A stretch of 64,000 nt of DNA, taken from assembly GCA_030847615.1 (NCBI GenBank), contig JAUMIR010000001.1, positions 287,640,187 through 287,704,186 on the forward strand. The letters run 5' to 3'. The notes below the pieces were generated by a model, which saw only the letters and a list, made by a program, of their open reading frames with translations, was not told the DNA's origin and made no database searches. Made by a program: the position numbers and the translations under genes. The DNA comes from Gambelia wislizenii (lineage: Eukaryota; Chordata; Lepidosauria; Squamata; Crotaphytidae). Below, piece after piece: positions 22,055 to 33,608 of this stretch; the stretch's first letter is position 1; every line of letters begins with the position of its first letter.

Positions 22055-23190
22055 GAGAGGAGATGATGATGGTGGTGATTGTACTTATATCCTGTTCCCC
22101 CACCCCAATCCTGGGACTCAAAGTGGCTTTAAAATTTAAACAGAGACATAAAATTCCTCCCATCACTTAGGACTTTATCAGACCACCCCTCCCACCTAAT
22201 GTTCTTTTGCCGGCATAAATTGTGCCTTTTTATGCTGGTAAAATACTCCCCCCCCCAGACCTATCTTTTCCAGTGTCAATGAGGCTTCCCTGGCATTAAT
22301 GGAGCTCTGTTTACTTCCAGGGTTGAAATCTCATTGATTCTCGCAAGAAGACTCTAGTGCAGGAAATTCAAAAATAAAAACAAAATAAAGACACAAAAAG
22401 TACAGCAAAGCACTAAAACACACTTTAAAAGTTCCATGTACTTGGAGGAAGGTCATAAAAAGAGTGTCCCCTACCTGGCTATCATGATCTCACCCGGAAG
22501 TGTTTGCCCATTGACACTGCATACACGTGAACACAATGGTGTGATGATTCAAATGGTGGCAATGCCAGCAGAAAAGTGGAATGGGAGATCTATTGACAGC
22601 TTGGGCCATCAATAAAAATGTATACCTCATTTACAGTGCATGATTGTGAAAGGGTGACATCTGGTATGCATGCCCTTTTACAATCATTAGGCATCCTTAT
22701 GATGCCATATTTGCCTGATCTGATAAAGTCCTAAAACATAAAAAGTGGAAATATTGTTAAACTATCAATAGAACTGAAAACAACTTTAAAACTTGACCAT
22801 TAAGAAAGCATATGAACATAATACCCATGATTAAAAGCCCTTTCCTCACAAAGAGCCCCCAAAGGTCCATTGAAATTAAAACGTATTCACTTTCTGCTGG
22901 AAGGGGGGGGAAAAGCCAATCTAGCCTCTTTAGGAAGGGAGTTCGAGAGCTTGGAGACAGTCTCTGTAAAGGCCCTCTCCATGTTCTTACCAGATGTACC
23001 TGTAAGGGCAGTGGGACATAAATAAGGGCCTCTCCAGAAGACCTTAAAACACAGGCAGGATCACGTAGGAGAGTATAATTCTTCTGATAACTTTAACACA
23101 AGATGTATAGGGCTTTATAGGCCAAAACCAGCACTTTGAATTGTGCCCAGATAGACCAGCACCTAGTGAGGCTATTGTAACAAGAAAGAT
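22055..23190 (-). mobile_element. L2-like LINE fragment split by a MITE
   Basis: The minus strand carries an L2-type 3' UTR (TTATATCCTGTTCCCCC and GGGACTCAAAGTGGCTT at the left). To the right of the MITE at 22170-22731 it continues into coding relics: GGAAGGGAGTTCGAGAGC, AGGCCCTCTCC, AGGGCTTTATAGGCC and CACTTTGAATTGTGCCC. No open frame of useful length remains. Confidence 0.7.
22170..22731. mobile_element. family-B MITE (copy B5), TSD TTA/TAA
   Basis: Ends GGACTTTATCAGACC and GATCTGATAAAGTCC. The flanking triplets are TTA on the left and TAA on the right, one mismatch. Same orientation as B4: CTTTTGCCGGCATAAA near the left, GATGCCATATTTGCC near the right. GGTGACATCTGGTATGC is about 75-80 bp from the right end. 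Confidence 0.82.
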
Positions 23191-23235
23191 AATTTTTTCC
23201 TATAACTTTTCCCAGTCAACAATTTGGCTGCAGAG

Positions 23236-23310
23236 TGGCTAATTTATTCATTTGTTTTGATAGCTTGTCTTTCTCCCAAATGGGACCCAAGGTGGCTCAC
23301 AATATGATCC
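23236..23310 (-). mobile_element. L2-like LINE 3'-end scrap
   Basis: TTGTCTTTCTCCCAAATGGG and ACCCAAGGTGGCTCACAA are the reverse complement of a typical L2-clade 3' terminus. Confidence 0.6.
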
Positions 23311-24264
23311 CTGATTTGAACAAACCACACTGAAAGATTTGCAGATTTTTTCATATAATCTCCACAGTAAAGCTAACCATTTTAATTCTTAACTTCTGTA
23401 TTCTCTCAGACTCTAAGTTCTACCATTCTCAAGCTCTCTGTAGTTCTGAGAAATGCTCTGGTTGAGAAAGCCTCAGACAACCATGTTCTATGCACTTGGG
23501 TGGTTAGGCTAGCCAACAAAAAGAAGTCTAATCTAATTAATCCTACAGCCACTATGTAGGATCCTGCAGTGAACATAATGAAAAACACCCCATGGTATTT
23601 TATTAGTTTGTTCTAGATGTTACATTATTTCATTTTTAAATTAGAAATCTGCATGGACTTTATGGATCCAAGTTCTGCTTCTGTCTTTAACTTACGAAAA
23701 TATATTACAGCTATACTGTATAGATGTGATAGTACCTCACATTATGAGAAGCCATAAATATCTTTCTAATCATTGGTCAATCTTTTTACAATACAGGATC
23801 ATCACATCATTATGACAAATGGTCTAAAGCAACTTCAGGCTTATAATTATGGGGAAGGTTACATTGTTCCACAATTATCCTTTTAATCAATCTCACATGA
23901 TAATCATTTTTGCCTAAAAATCTGTTTCTCAATACCAGTTTCATTACCTAGGTGATTTTTATCACTAATCATTAGGCTATGATTCACTATACCCTTAGCA
24001 CCTCTTGTTTTAAGTATAAATGGGTGATTAGTCTCGATATACAGGATATTACCTGCATGATGGACCTTATAATATATTCTCTTTCTGAACTGTCAGCCTT
24101 CCCCCTTAAAAAAAAAAGCCTGTAAAGCCCCTTTTCTTATTAGCATCTCTTTCATACTAAATCACAGTTTCAAATACATCAGTAATAGAAGGGAAAGAGA
24201 CTAATGCTTTCTCTTTAGGATTCCAACAGGTAAAACCATCCCTGTCTATAAGTTGTGCTTGTAC
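23311..24264. other. anonymous noncoding DNA
   Basis: No gene or repeat recognised. Confidence 0.45.
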
Positions 24265-24267
24265 TTA

Positions 24268-24805
24268 GGATTTTATCAGACACTCAAAATACGGCATCAT
24301 AACGATGCCACATAACTATGAAAGAATATGAAGAACAGACGACGTTGCCCTTTCATGGTTAAAATCAGCCCCAAACCTGTACGTTTCAACTGACGGCTTA
24401 AGCTGTCAATAGATCCCCTTGTTGCTTTTGTGCCCCCATTGCTGGCGTGCGAAACCTCTGGCCACTTAAATATTGTACTTACCCTGACAATGGCTGGACT
24501 GGCCAGAACACTTCTGGGTGGATTGAGACATCCAGATAAGTTTTTCTCTTTTTATGACCCTCCCCGGGTTACCTGGGACTTTTAAAGTGTGTGGTGTGCT
24601 TTTTAAAACTTTATATCCTTTATTTTTGATTTTAAATTTCCCACATGATGAAGTCTCATGTGATTTCAAGTGAGGAAGTGAACGGGGCTGCCTTTGCCGG
24701 GAAAGGAGGTTAAGTGCGAGATGGGGGAGCGTTCTTTTGCAGGCATAAAAATGGTTTTTTTATGCCAGCAAAAGAACATTTTCAGTGGCTAGTCTGATAA
24801 AATCC
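24268..24805. mobile_element. family-B MITE (copy B2)
   Basis: Ends GGATTTTATCAGACAC and TAGTCTGATAAAATCC, flanked by TTA on the left and CAA on the right (duplication decayed). It contains AAAATACGGCATCATAACG, the subterminal CAGACGACGTTGCCC 69 bp in, a central TGACGGCTTAAGCTGTCAA palindrome and TTTATGCCAGCAAAAGAA near the right end. Confidence 0.85.
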
Positions 24806-24808
24806 CAA

Positions 24809-25074
24809 GTGGGTTTTCTGTTGAAATGGAGACTTTTGTGAGACCACTAACATGAACAAAAGCTGCCATCCAGGGTGGATTAGACCACTGTGTTCTGTCA
24901 TGGACCCCAGTGTCGCTATGTCATGGTAAGCAATGATTTTACTTTCCAATAGTCAAATATTGGCTTGAAGGAGATACCTCTTTTTTCAGGCATCAGTTCC
25001 TTTTATTTAGCTTGTACTGCGGTGAAGATATTGGTTCTTTTCATGGCTAACCTTAGTCCCATTGATTTAATGTA
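24809..25074. other. anonymous noncoding DNA
   Basis: Nothing recognised. Confidence 0.4.
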
Positions 25075-25350
25075 GGGTTTGTCTGAACATGTCAGAAGAA
25101 GTCTGGTGATAGGGGCTGATTTGCAAGTATAGACCCTGTGTTTCTGCACCAGCCAGATCTGGATTTTCCCGCATGAAGCAGGCTTTCCCAGTTTTCTTTT
25201 AGATGTTGTAAACTGGTTTACCCCAGCTTCCCCTTGGCATCATCTGGACTGCCTGGAGATGAAATGGGGCAAAAGCCCTGCATTGTTTGGACTGCAGGGC
25301 TCCAAGATGGGTGGGGGGAGCCAGGGTACATTGCCCATCTAGATGAGCTC
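25075..25350. mobile_element. short GGGCTTGTC-family MITE (family E)
   Basis: Left end GGGTTTGTCTGAACATG and right end GCCCATCTAGATGAGCTC are degraded inverse copies; flanks are GTA and TTA. TTTACCCCAGCTTCCCC and GCCCTGCATTGTTTGGACTG link it to the copies at 8627 and 56245. An L2 3' scrap follows at 25354-25425. Confidence 0.55.
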
Positions 25351-25353
25351 TTA

Positions 25354-25654
25354 TTTATTTGATTTATATGCTGCCTTTCTCCCAGAATGGGACCCACTTA
25401 CTGGATCCCACCCACTGTACAATACAGACCTTTTCCTGAGGCTAGGTAGTTAATACGGTTAACACTGTTTAACTGTTTGACACTGTTTAACAGCAAACAG
25501 TCCAAACATAAGGTTGGACTAAATATACCAGTAGTTTTGCAAAGGGAGAAGAGGGCCAGAGCTATGGTCACCATGAAGGGAGTAGCAATTTTACTTATTG
25601 TGGAATGACATGTGGAATGACATGACTAATTGAAACGGATGCTAATACTTGGTA
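25354..25654. other. noncoding DNA with L2 scrap
   Basis: 25354-25425 matches an L2 3' end in reverse (TTATATGCTGCCTTTCTCCC). The rest is anonymous. Confidence 0.45.
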
Positions 25655-26044
25655 AAGTGCAGGATGGAGGACCATCGCCTCCCAAAAATACTACTCTACG
25701 GTGAACTCGCCACGGGTCAGCGTAAGAGGGGCGCTCCAAAAAAGCGATACAAAGACTCCCTGAAACAACATCTCAGGCTTGGCCAAATTGATCACCAACA
25801 GTGGTCCGCCCTGGCCTCACATCGGGAGGCATGGAGACGCACTATCCACAATGCTGCAGCCTTATTTGAGAACTCACGACGAACAAGTCTTGAAGAGAAA
25901 CGACAACGCAGAAAGAATCACAACCCAAAAACATCACCCAAGGAGACCTTCTGCTGTGCTTTTTGCAACCGGACCTGTTTATCTCGGATTGGCCTTTTTA
26001 GTCATCAGCGCGCTTGCAGAAAGCGCGGGATGAGTCCTTCCTGA
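25649..26044 (+). pseudogene. RTE-like ORF2 C-terminal fragment with C2HC zinc finger
   Basis: About 128 codons of the C-terminal domain: MEDHRLPKILLYGELATG, QRKRGAPKKRYKDSLKQHL, DHQQWSALASHREAWRRTI, then a terminal finger CAFCNRTCLSRIGLFSHQRA-C with spacing C-x2-C-x12-H-x3-C. Such a tail occurs at the end of RTE-type LINE proteins and probably contacts nucleic acid (inference). The frame reads through to a stop at 26042 and is the best-preserved tail of the four copies in the window. The rest of the protein is absent, so it cannot act alone. Confidence 0.82.
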
Positions 26045-26070
26045 ATCTTCGTTTGCGAAGAAAAGCCAGA
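25655..26070 (+). mobile_element. RTE-like LINE 3' end (copy d) with intact zinc-finger tail
   Basis: 5'-truncated copy matching the last third of 38759-40094. It starts at GGATGGAGGACCATCGCC and ends GAAGAAAAGCCAGAG, then a (GA)n tract at 26071-26089. Confidence 0.85.
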
Positions 26071-26189
26071 GAGAGAGAGAGAGAGAGGGGGGGCTCTGCA
26101 TGGGGCTGCCTTTGAAAAGTGCTCAGAAACTCCAGATGGCCCAAAGAGAGGCACACGGGTTGTTAAGTGGGGCTGGCCACAGGGAGCAC

Positions 26190-27378
26190 ACAACCCCCTT
26201 GTTGCAATAGTTCCATTGGCTGCTGGTCCATTTCCAGGCACAATTCAAAATCCTAGTTTTGTCCTATAAAGTCCCATATGGCTTAGGTCCAGGACTGTAT
26301 TTGAAGGACTGTATCTTTCTGTATGAGCTCAGTAGAACTTTAAGATTGCCTTCCCTCTGTCACACCACCTTCTCAGGCTTGTTTGGTGGATACAATGGAG
26401 AAGGCCTTCTCTGGGCTTGTCTATACAAGCAGGAAGCCCCAAACCCACCTCATAGCCATGGCACATGTTTTTGATCCACAGCAGCCCCATAAAAATGCCA
26501 CACTCATCAGGCTTCTCCAATAGTAGATTGGAGTATATTGCCGCACTGAAATCCACGTCGGCGTAAAAGTATGATCCTATGCTGACCATGTGCTGGGGTT
26601 GCTCTGGTGGTTTTTGTTTTTTTTCCTGTTTGCTCATGCATGCAAATATGTGTATATATATTGTCCCAGAATACTGTATTATTAGATAAGTGGGGATACG
26701 CTTACCCAGATATGCACACAATTGAAAAAAAATAATAATTTTTTTAAAAGTGCCAGAACGGAATCCCATCAACCAGAAGCCCCACTCCTGCCTTTGCGTA
26801 GAAGCCAATCTGTGGCCACCACATCGCCAATAATCTGGGTTTTCCCTTCAAACGAGGAGCAAACTGAAAATCTTTTAGGCCTGGATTTCCATGCACAAAC
26901 CCCAATGAAGATAGGAATCATCACAAAATGTGGCAACTGCACCATGACTATAGGGTGTGTACAGGATTTTTAGCCCATGGAGACAAACCCTCAATGGCTA
27001 CTCCCAGGTCTTGGAACTCTCTCCCCAGAGAGGCCAGGATGACGCCATCTTAGCTCTCCTTCTGGTGGCAGGTGAATACATTTTTGTGCCATCAGGTTTT
27101 CATAAACTGGTAAGGGCTGGGCTTCTAAGGCTGTGTGGTGCTGTTTTTAAGATTTTTAAGGATCTGTATAGAGCTTTAAAATGCATTTTAACATTTTAAA
27201 GTTTAATGTTTAAACTTATAAATTGTTCTTTTAGATAAATGTGTTTTTAAAAATTACATTTATACTGTTATTTTCACTTTTGTATTGATTTAAATATGTT
27301 GTTAACCACCTTGAGTCCCATGATTGGGAGAAAGGCAGGATATGAATAATAACAAATAAAATAATAAAAATAATAAAA
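26190..27378 (+). mobile_element. L2-like LINE 3' end split by a MITE
   Basis: Coding relic at the left: the frame from 26259 reads YKVPYGLGPGLYLKDCIF and SLCHTTFSGLFGGYNGEG, equivalent to the YKALHGLGPxYLKD block of L2 proteins. After a MITE (26413-26990) the protein end continues (LELSPQRGQDDAILALLL region). The 3' UTR ends CCACCTTGAGTCCCATGATT then an (AATAA)n-like tail at 27344-27378. Frames are broken. Confidence 0.75.
26413..26990. mobile_element. GGGCTTGTC-family MITE (copy E1)
   Basis: Left end GGGCTTGTCTATACAAG, right end CATGGAGACAAACCC. Flanking triplets TCT and TCA differ by one base. It interrupts an L2 reading frame at a definable point (GGCCTTCTCT / TCAATGGCTACTCC). It shares long blocks with 51773-52403 (GTTTTTGATC, CAGTAGCCC-like text, TGCTGACCATG, GTGGCCACCACATCGCC). 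Confidence 0.85.
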
Positions 27379-29209
27379 AGTGGAAGGCCATAGGAAGAAA
27401 AGAAGACCACACTATAGGTGGATTGATTCAGTTAAGGAAGTCACAGCCCTGAGGTGTCTCATTCATAGCGTTGAAATCAACTTGAGAGCCAATAGCACAA
27501 AACAATTTTACTCCATTTCTGTTTTGGAAACCATCTTATGTTGTGCTATGGTATACATATGCCAATAATAAATATGATTGGGGGGGGAGGGTTCCATGTG
27601 GGAAGCTCAATGGATCTTTTGATCCTGCTTAACCTTAAAATGACAACTATAGTGTAGCTAAGGGACCTCTCTCTGAAGAACTATGCCTATTATGTTTAAT
27701 ACCAAGTACACATAGTGGGTTTGAGAGGTGCTTCAAGATCCCTAGCCCTTCAGTTCTTTTCAGCTTGTTTGTCCCAACCAATTTGACTCATGGGGGAGGG
27801 GGTGGACTTAGGGTCATGCCTTCACAACATGCTTGAATGACCAGTCATTCTGTTTTTTGGGAGGAAGCAACGCATCATCTACTGCAGATCTCTTGACAGG
27901 AGTTTTCCTTTTCAGATCTGATTTTAGATACCTCCCATCTCTCTGGGTCTTTGATAAAGCCAGGCAAACTAGATACATCAAGCAACCTTGGGGGTTCAAT
28001 GCCCGGTACTGTCAATGTGGGAAACCAGACACTGAACAGATCACAGAAACCATTCATGAGCACAAACAGGTACAAACATATCTAGATACATTTGAGAAGA
28101 TTTTGTTCTGCAATAATATTTTGGAACTTAATGGATTTCAGTACAATGATCCAGCTGAGACAAGATCCATACAATACCTTTTGGGGGGGCTTCCAGGTGA
28201 GTCTCTTTAGTTCTTTCCCCTTTCTCTTTGTCAATTATTCCTTTATTTCTTTTTTCACAGCCCCTCCTAACTTGCCCCACATGCCTGAGAATGAGGAGCA
28301 GCAAAGGATTGGCAAATTTTATCATGTGAATTGGGACAGAACCCGTCATCTCGCATTTTGGGGAAATGTGCAATGCATTTGCCCAGTGAAGTACTGACTC
28401 TGTATCTTCTGAAGTTTTTTAGGTTTGAACTGAAATGGAAATCAAGGATAAGCACTGGGACCTCCAGCTATTTGCCCCTGGATGGATTTTGCTCAGGAGA
28501 ACATTGTGTGCCACCTAGCGACACAATCAGGAATTGTTATTTCTGTAATGTGGCTGTTCCTGAAGTCATTGATCAGCATATATCCCCACCCCTTGAAGGA
28601 TGCTTTTCAATATTTGCATGGATTTTTAATTTTAGGTTCCTTACTGTGAACGTTTCACTTTTCCACAGATTATGGATTAGCAATACTCTCCCACCCACTG
28701 TAAGATTCCATCAGATGATTTGTTCAACATAAAAGGTTAACTTTATCCGGATCCTGTGAAATCTTGTTGTAGTCTCTGTTGCAAGAAATAAAATCCCCTA
28801 CCCCACTCCAAACACCCCCTCTTTCTGGAGATGGCCTCTTCACACACTGCCTACCTATTTGGGAATATAGATTCACGAACTGCTGCTTTCATTGAACACT
28901 TCAGTCCAACTGTTTAAATCAAATTGGACACATAATACCCCTTTAATCTTAAAAACAAAATATTGCAATACTTTTGGGCCTGGCTTTCCAAGTGAAGGAA
29001 CACAATAGAAGAGACTGAACAAGCAAATGGATCATAAAAATTTGTTTCTCTGTACATAAAAATATTATCTAAATGAAACATAAAAATATCAAATTCACAA
29101 ATGTTGTGCTTGGGGCACTCCTGCTGACAATGTTTTGTTTTTCAACCTTTTGAATGGCTTGTCTTAATTTTCTGGGGGCATTTTGGGCAGCATCATTCTC
29201 CTCCCCCAC
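27379..29209. other. anonymous DNA; possible cryptic exon pair
   Basis: No recognised repeat or gene. A plus-strand frame (27833-28210, no ATG) meets a donor CCAG|GTGAGT at 28196/28197. A pyrimidine-rich tract ending CACAG at 28260 follows. Joining the two keeps the frame open to a TGA at 28396-28398. The implied 64-bp intron is very short for a vertebrate, so this is only a candidate. Confidence 0.35.
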
Positions 29210-29250
29210 TTCCTTCCTTCCTTCCTTCCTTCCTTCCTTCCTTCCTTCCT
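29210..29250. repeat. (CTTC)n microsatellite
   Basis: About ten tandem TTCC units. Confidence 0.95.
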
Positions 29251-29504
29251 GTCTTTCTTTCTTTTTTCAGTGTACCAGTGATTATGCAGTGATTATAATG
29301 TGATGGGTGGGCAAGAAAGAAAATACACCACAAGGGAAAGACTCTCGCCAATAAATCATAGAAATATGATCTACAGCATTTCTGATACCTTGTGCCCATG
29401 AGATTAAACATGCAGTATATTGTTTTATTTAAAACAAGACTCATCCAGTTGCTGCTAAGAAACACAATGGTTCTGCAGGTGTGGAAAAGCACACACCCAG
29501 GCAC
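29251..29504. other. anonymous noncoding DNA
   Basis: Nothing recognised between the two microsatellites. Confidence 0.4.
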
Positions 29505-29529
29505 GCACACACACACACACACACACACC
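29505..29529. repeat. (CA)n microsatellite
   Basis: Uninterrupted CA dinucleotides after GGCACG. Confidence 0.95.
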
Positions 29530-30610
29530 ACCTTCTGTCACAATGACTTATACAAGCTTAAGCAGCAGACTTCCTAAACCAAGACTTATCACTTCGAGGT
29601 TATTTCCATGTGACCTGTGGGGGATGTCCATGAATAGCAGTGGAAGGTATGCCATTTTCTTTGCTGTAGGGCTGAACTGCTCAGTGCAAGACTCCATGGC
29701 AGTTCTGAGTGTTGTGGAGTAATCATTAAGTTACACGCTTGTCATTTCTTGTACATTCACTCAGAACTAATGCACATCACTTTTTCCAATTATAATCATT
29801 CCACCATTTAACAAGCACAAAAGGCCTTAGATTCCAATTTGCCAGTGATGCTTCACTCTCTCTCCCTTGCTTATTTCTTGGCATTTAGAGCTGGCTAGGT
29901 TGTGCACAGTTCCAATAATGGGAATATATTCACCCAGCTTCCAAGCAGACTTACACATGATGCAGGCAACAGCAGCTTGTCTCACAATATAAGAGCAAAA
30001 CATTTTGACTGGTATGGGTGTTTTATTTTTATTTTTTTGTACTCCTGGTACCTTTTTTCCTGTTCTGTTATTGTACAAACAGTTTATTCCTTGGTTTGCT
30101 TTTTGCCCATAGAAACCTAGAAAGTGAACAATCATAGAAAATATAATGTTTTTAGCTAGCCAAATCAAAGTCTGCTACACACTGTTTTTATTTTTCATTT
30201 TGTTTAGCCATTTTTCAACTTTTGTCCTTTCAGAATGAAAAATCAAACCAGACATTACACAAATCTCTAGTCCTTAATCTTGCTTAGCTCCTTATTAATG
30301 ACAAGAAATGAGAATGTGTAATGACATTTTGAAAACAACATTTTCTGACAAGAATACCCAAGAATTTGAAAAACCTAAGTCTCACTTTCAAAGAAAAATG
30401 GCTCATATTCATTGAGAATTAGAATGCAAGTGCTTTTTGCTGTTGTTCCTGAATGACTTTGCCTAACTTTAGGCTTGTTTATGCTTAATAAGTACTCTAC
30501 GGAGGGATAACTCAATGATTATATTTTTTAAAATTATTTTTGGCCCTTTGTATATTCCACATTTGAGTTCCTAAAGATTTTAGAACCTTGGCCTTTTCCC
30601 TCCTTCCACC
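29530..30610. other. anonymous noncoding DNA
   Basis: No gene or repeat recognised. Confidence 0.45.
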
Positions 30611-31152
30611 TCTCTCTCGGGCTTTTCTTTGCAAACGAAGATTCAGGAAGGACTCATCCTGTGATTTCTGCAAGTGTGCTGATGACTAAAAAGGCCAATC
30701 CGAGATAGACAAGTCCGGTTGCAGAAAGCACAGCAGAAGGTTTCCTTGGGTGATGTTTCCGGGTTGTGATTCTTTCTGCATTGTCGTTTCTCTTCAAAAC
30801 TTGTTCAGCGTGAGTTCTCAAATAAGGCTGCAGCATTGTGGATAGTGTGTCTCCATGCCTCCCGATGTGAGGCCAGGGCGGACCATTGTTGGTGATAAAT
30901 TTGGCCACGCCTGAGATGTTGTTTCAGGGAGTCCTTGTATTGCTTTATTGGAGCGCCCCTCTTACGCTGACCCATGGTGAATTCACCGTAGAGTACTATT
31001 TTTGGGAGGCGATGGTCCTCCATCCTAGAAACGTGCCCTGCCCAGCACAGCTGTGTTCTCAATATCATGGCCTCAATGCTGGTGATCCCTGCTTGCTCAA
31101 GGACAGCAACATTCGTCACATAGTCAGCCCAGTGTACATTTAGGATTGTGCA

Positions 31153-31864
31153 TTAACAGCGCTGATGAGAGCATTCGAGGAGTCGTAAGTGGTGGCAATA
31201 GGTGACCCATGTTTCAGACCCATAAAGGAGAATAGACAGTACAATGGCTCTATACACACTGATTTTTGTGCTTCGCCTCAGGTGTTTATTACTCCAGACT
31301 CTTTTGTAAAGTCTTCCAAATGTGCTATGTGCCTTTGATAATCTGTGATCGATCTCTTTGTCAATCTTGGCATCTGAGGAGATTATGCTTCCCAGGTAGG
31401 TGAACTGCTGAACAGACTTAAGCACAGAGTTGCCAACGGCAATGTGCAAATGGTGGTGTTCGTCCTGTGGTGCAGGCTGGTAAAGAACTTCCGTTTTCTT
31501 TAGGTTGACTTCCAGCCCAAACAGCTCTGCAGCTGTTGCGAAGCAGCATGTTAGACGCTGCAGAGCTGCTTCTGTGTGGGCAACAAGGGCAGCATCATCA
31601 GCGAAGAGCAGCTCACGGACTAGATAGTTTAGAGTCTTAGTGCGAGCCCTGAGACGGCTTAAGTTAAACAAGCTACCATCAGTACGGTAACGTATATAGA
31701 TGCCGTCATCTTCTTCGAGCTCTGCTGTAGCATCATGCTGAAGAAGATTGTAAATAAAGTTGGCGCAAGAACACAACCTTGCTTCACTCCATTAGTTATT
31801 AGAAAGGGCTCTGAAAGAGGATCGCCATATCTGACTTCACCGCGCTGGCCCTCGTGTAGCAAGA
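31153..31864 (-). pseudogene. RTE-like reverse transcriptase, catalytic and connection part
   Basis: The frames 31659-31868 and 31153-31776 (minus) hold ITNGVKQGCVLAPTLFTIFF, then in another frame ELLFADDAALVAHTEAALQ (FADD active site), LFGLEVNLKKTEVLYQPAPQ, FTYLGSIISSDAKIDKEIDH and ILLYGSETWVTYCHHLRLLE. At least one frameshift divides them. Downstream, 30805-31119 continues with NVAVLEQAGITSIEAMILRT and RKRGAPIKQYKDSLKQHL. Inactive. Confidence 0.85.
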
Positions 31865-32194
31865 TCATAGAATCATAGAATCATAGAATTGTAGAGTTGG
31901 AAGAGACCACGACGGCCATCCAGTCCAACCCCCTGCCACACAGGAAATCTTGATCAAAGCATCCCCGACAGATGGCAATCCAGCCTCTGTTTAAGGACCT
32001 CCAATGAAGGAGACCCCACCACGCTCCGAGGGAGTTTGTTCCACTGCCGAACAGCTCTTACTGTCAAAAAGTTCCTCCTCATGTTGAGGTGGAATCTCTG
32101 TTCCTGGAGCTTGCATCCATTGCTCTGTGTTCCAGTCTCTGGAGCAGCAGAAAACTAGTCTGCCCCATCCTCAGCGTGACATCCCTTCAAATAT

Positions 32195-33582
32195 TTAAAC
32201 AGGGCTATCATATCGCCTCTTAACCGTCCTTTTTCCCAGGCTAAACATGAAACATTCCAGCTCCCTAAGTCTCTCCTCATAAGGCATCGTTTCCAGACCT
32301 TTCACCATTTTAGTTGCCCTTCTCTGGACATGCTCCAATTTGTCAATATCCTTTTTGAATTGTGGTGCCCAGAACTGGACACAGTATTCTAGGTGAGGTC
32401 TGACCAAGGCAGAATAGAGTGGCACTATTACTTCCCTTGATCTAGACACTATACTTCTATTGATACAGTCCAAAATTGCATTGACCTTTTTAGCTGCCGC
32501 ATCACACTGTTGACTCATGTTCAACTTGTGGTCTACTAGGACTCCTAGATGCCTTTCGCACGTAGTCTCGTTCAGCCAGGTCTCTCCGATCCTATATCTA
32601 TGCATTTCATTTTTCCACCCTAAGTGTAGTACTTTACATTTCTCCGTATTGAATTTCATTTTGTTAGCTTTGGCCCAGGTCTCCAGTCTATCCAGGTCGT
32701 TCTGAATTTTGATCCTGTCCTCTAAGGTATTAGCTACTCCTCCTAATTTGGTGTCATCTGCAAATTTGATAAGTATGCCCCTAATTCCCTCATCCAAGTC
32801 ATTGATAAAGATGTTGAATAGCACTGGGCCCAGGACAGAACCCTGTGGCACCCCACTGGTCACATCTTTCCAAGATGAAGAGGAGCCACTGCTGAGCACC
32901 CTTTGGGTTCGGCCGGTCAACCAATTACAAATCCATTGAACAGTTAACTTGTCTAGCCCACATTTTACAAGCTTGTTTGCAAGAATGTCATGGGGAACCT
33001 TGTCAAAGGCCTTACTGAAATCAAGGTATGCGATGTCCATACATCTACCAAGCTGGTAACTTTATCAAAAAAAGCAATCAGATTAGTCTGGCATGACTTT
33101 CTCTGAAACCCATGTTGACTTTTTGTGATTATGGCATTGCCTTCTAAATGTTCACAGACTGTCTGTTTAATGATCTGCTCTAGAATCTTCCCTGGTATTG
33201 ATGTCAGACTAACTGGACGATAATTGTTGGGATCCTCTTTTTTCCCCTTTTTGAAGATGGGGACAACGTTTGCCCTCCTCCAGTCTGTTGGGACTTCTCC
33301 TGTTCTCCAAGAGTTCTCAAATATTATTGCCAATGGCTCTGAGATCACATTTGCCAGCTCTTTTAATACTCTTGGATGTAGTTCATCTGGTCCTGGAGAT
33401 TTAAATTCATTTAGATAAAGAAGGTTTTCCTGTACTACCTCTTTGTTTATTCTGAGCTGGATTTCCCCTATTGTGTCCTCTGTTCCATTATCCTCAGGTT
33501 GGTCCTCCTTTTCCTTTTCTGAAAACACTGAGGCAAAGAAGGTGTTGAGTAATTCTGCCTTTTCTCTGTCCCCTGTTAGCAT
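32195..33582 (-). pseudogene. CR1 ORF2 reverse transcriptase (two frames)
   Basis: The frame 32965-33582 holds ELLNTFFASVFS, FKSPGPDELHPRVLKELAN, WRRANVVPIFKKGKKEDPNN and YRPVSLTSIPGKILEQIIKQ. A break near 33040 shifts to the frame 32195-33040: [52 protein letters not shown] (FADD active site) and the C-terminal block [20 protein letters not shown] with [20 protein letters not shown] ending. A further break near 33600 separates it from the endonuclease. All RT motifs are intact at sequence level. Confidence 0.9.
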
Positions 33583-33608
33583 TTTGCCATCTTCTCCACG
33601 TAGCGGCC

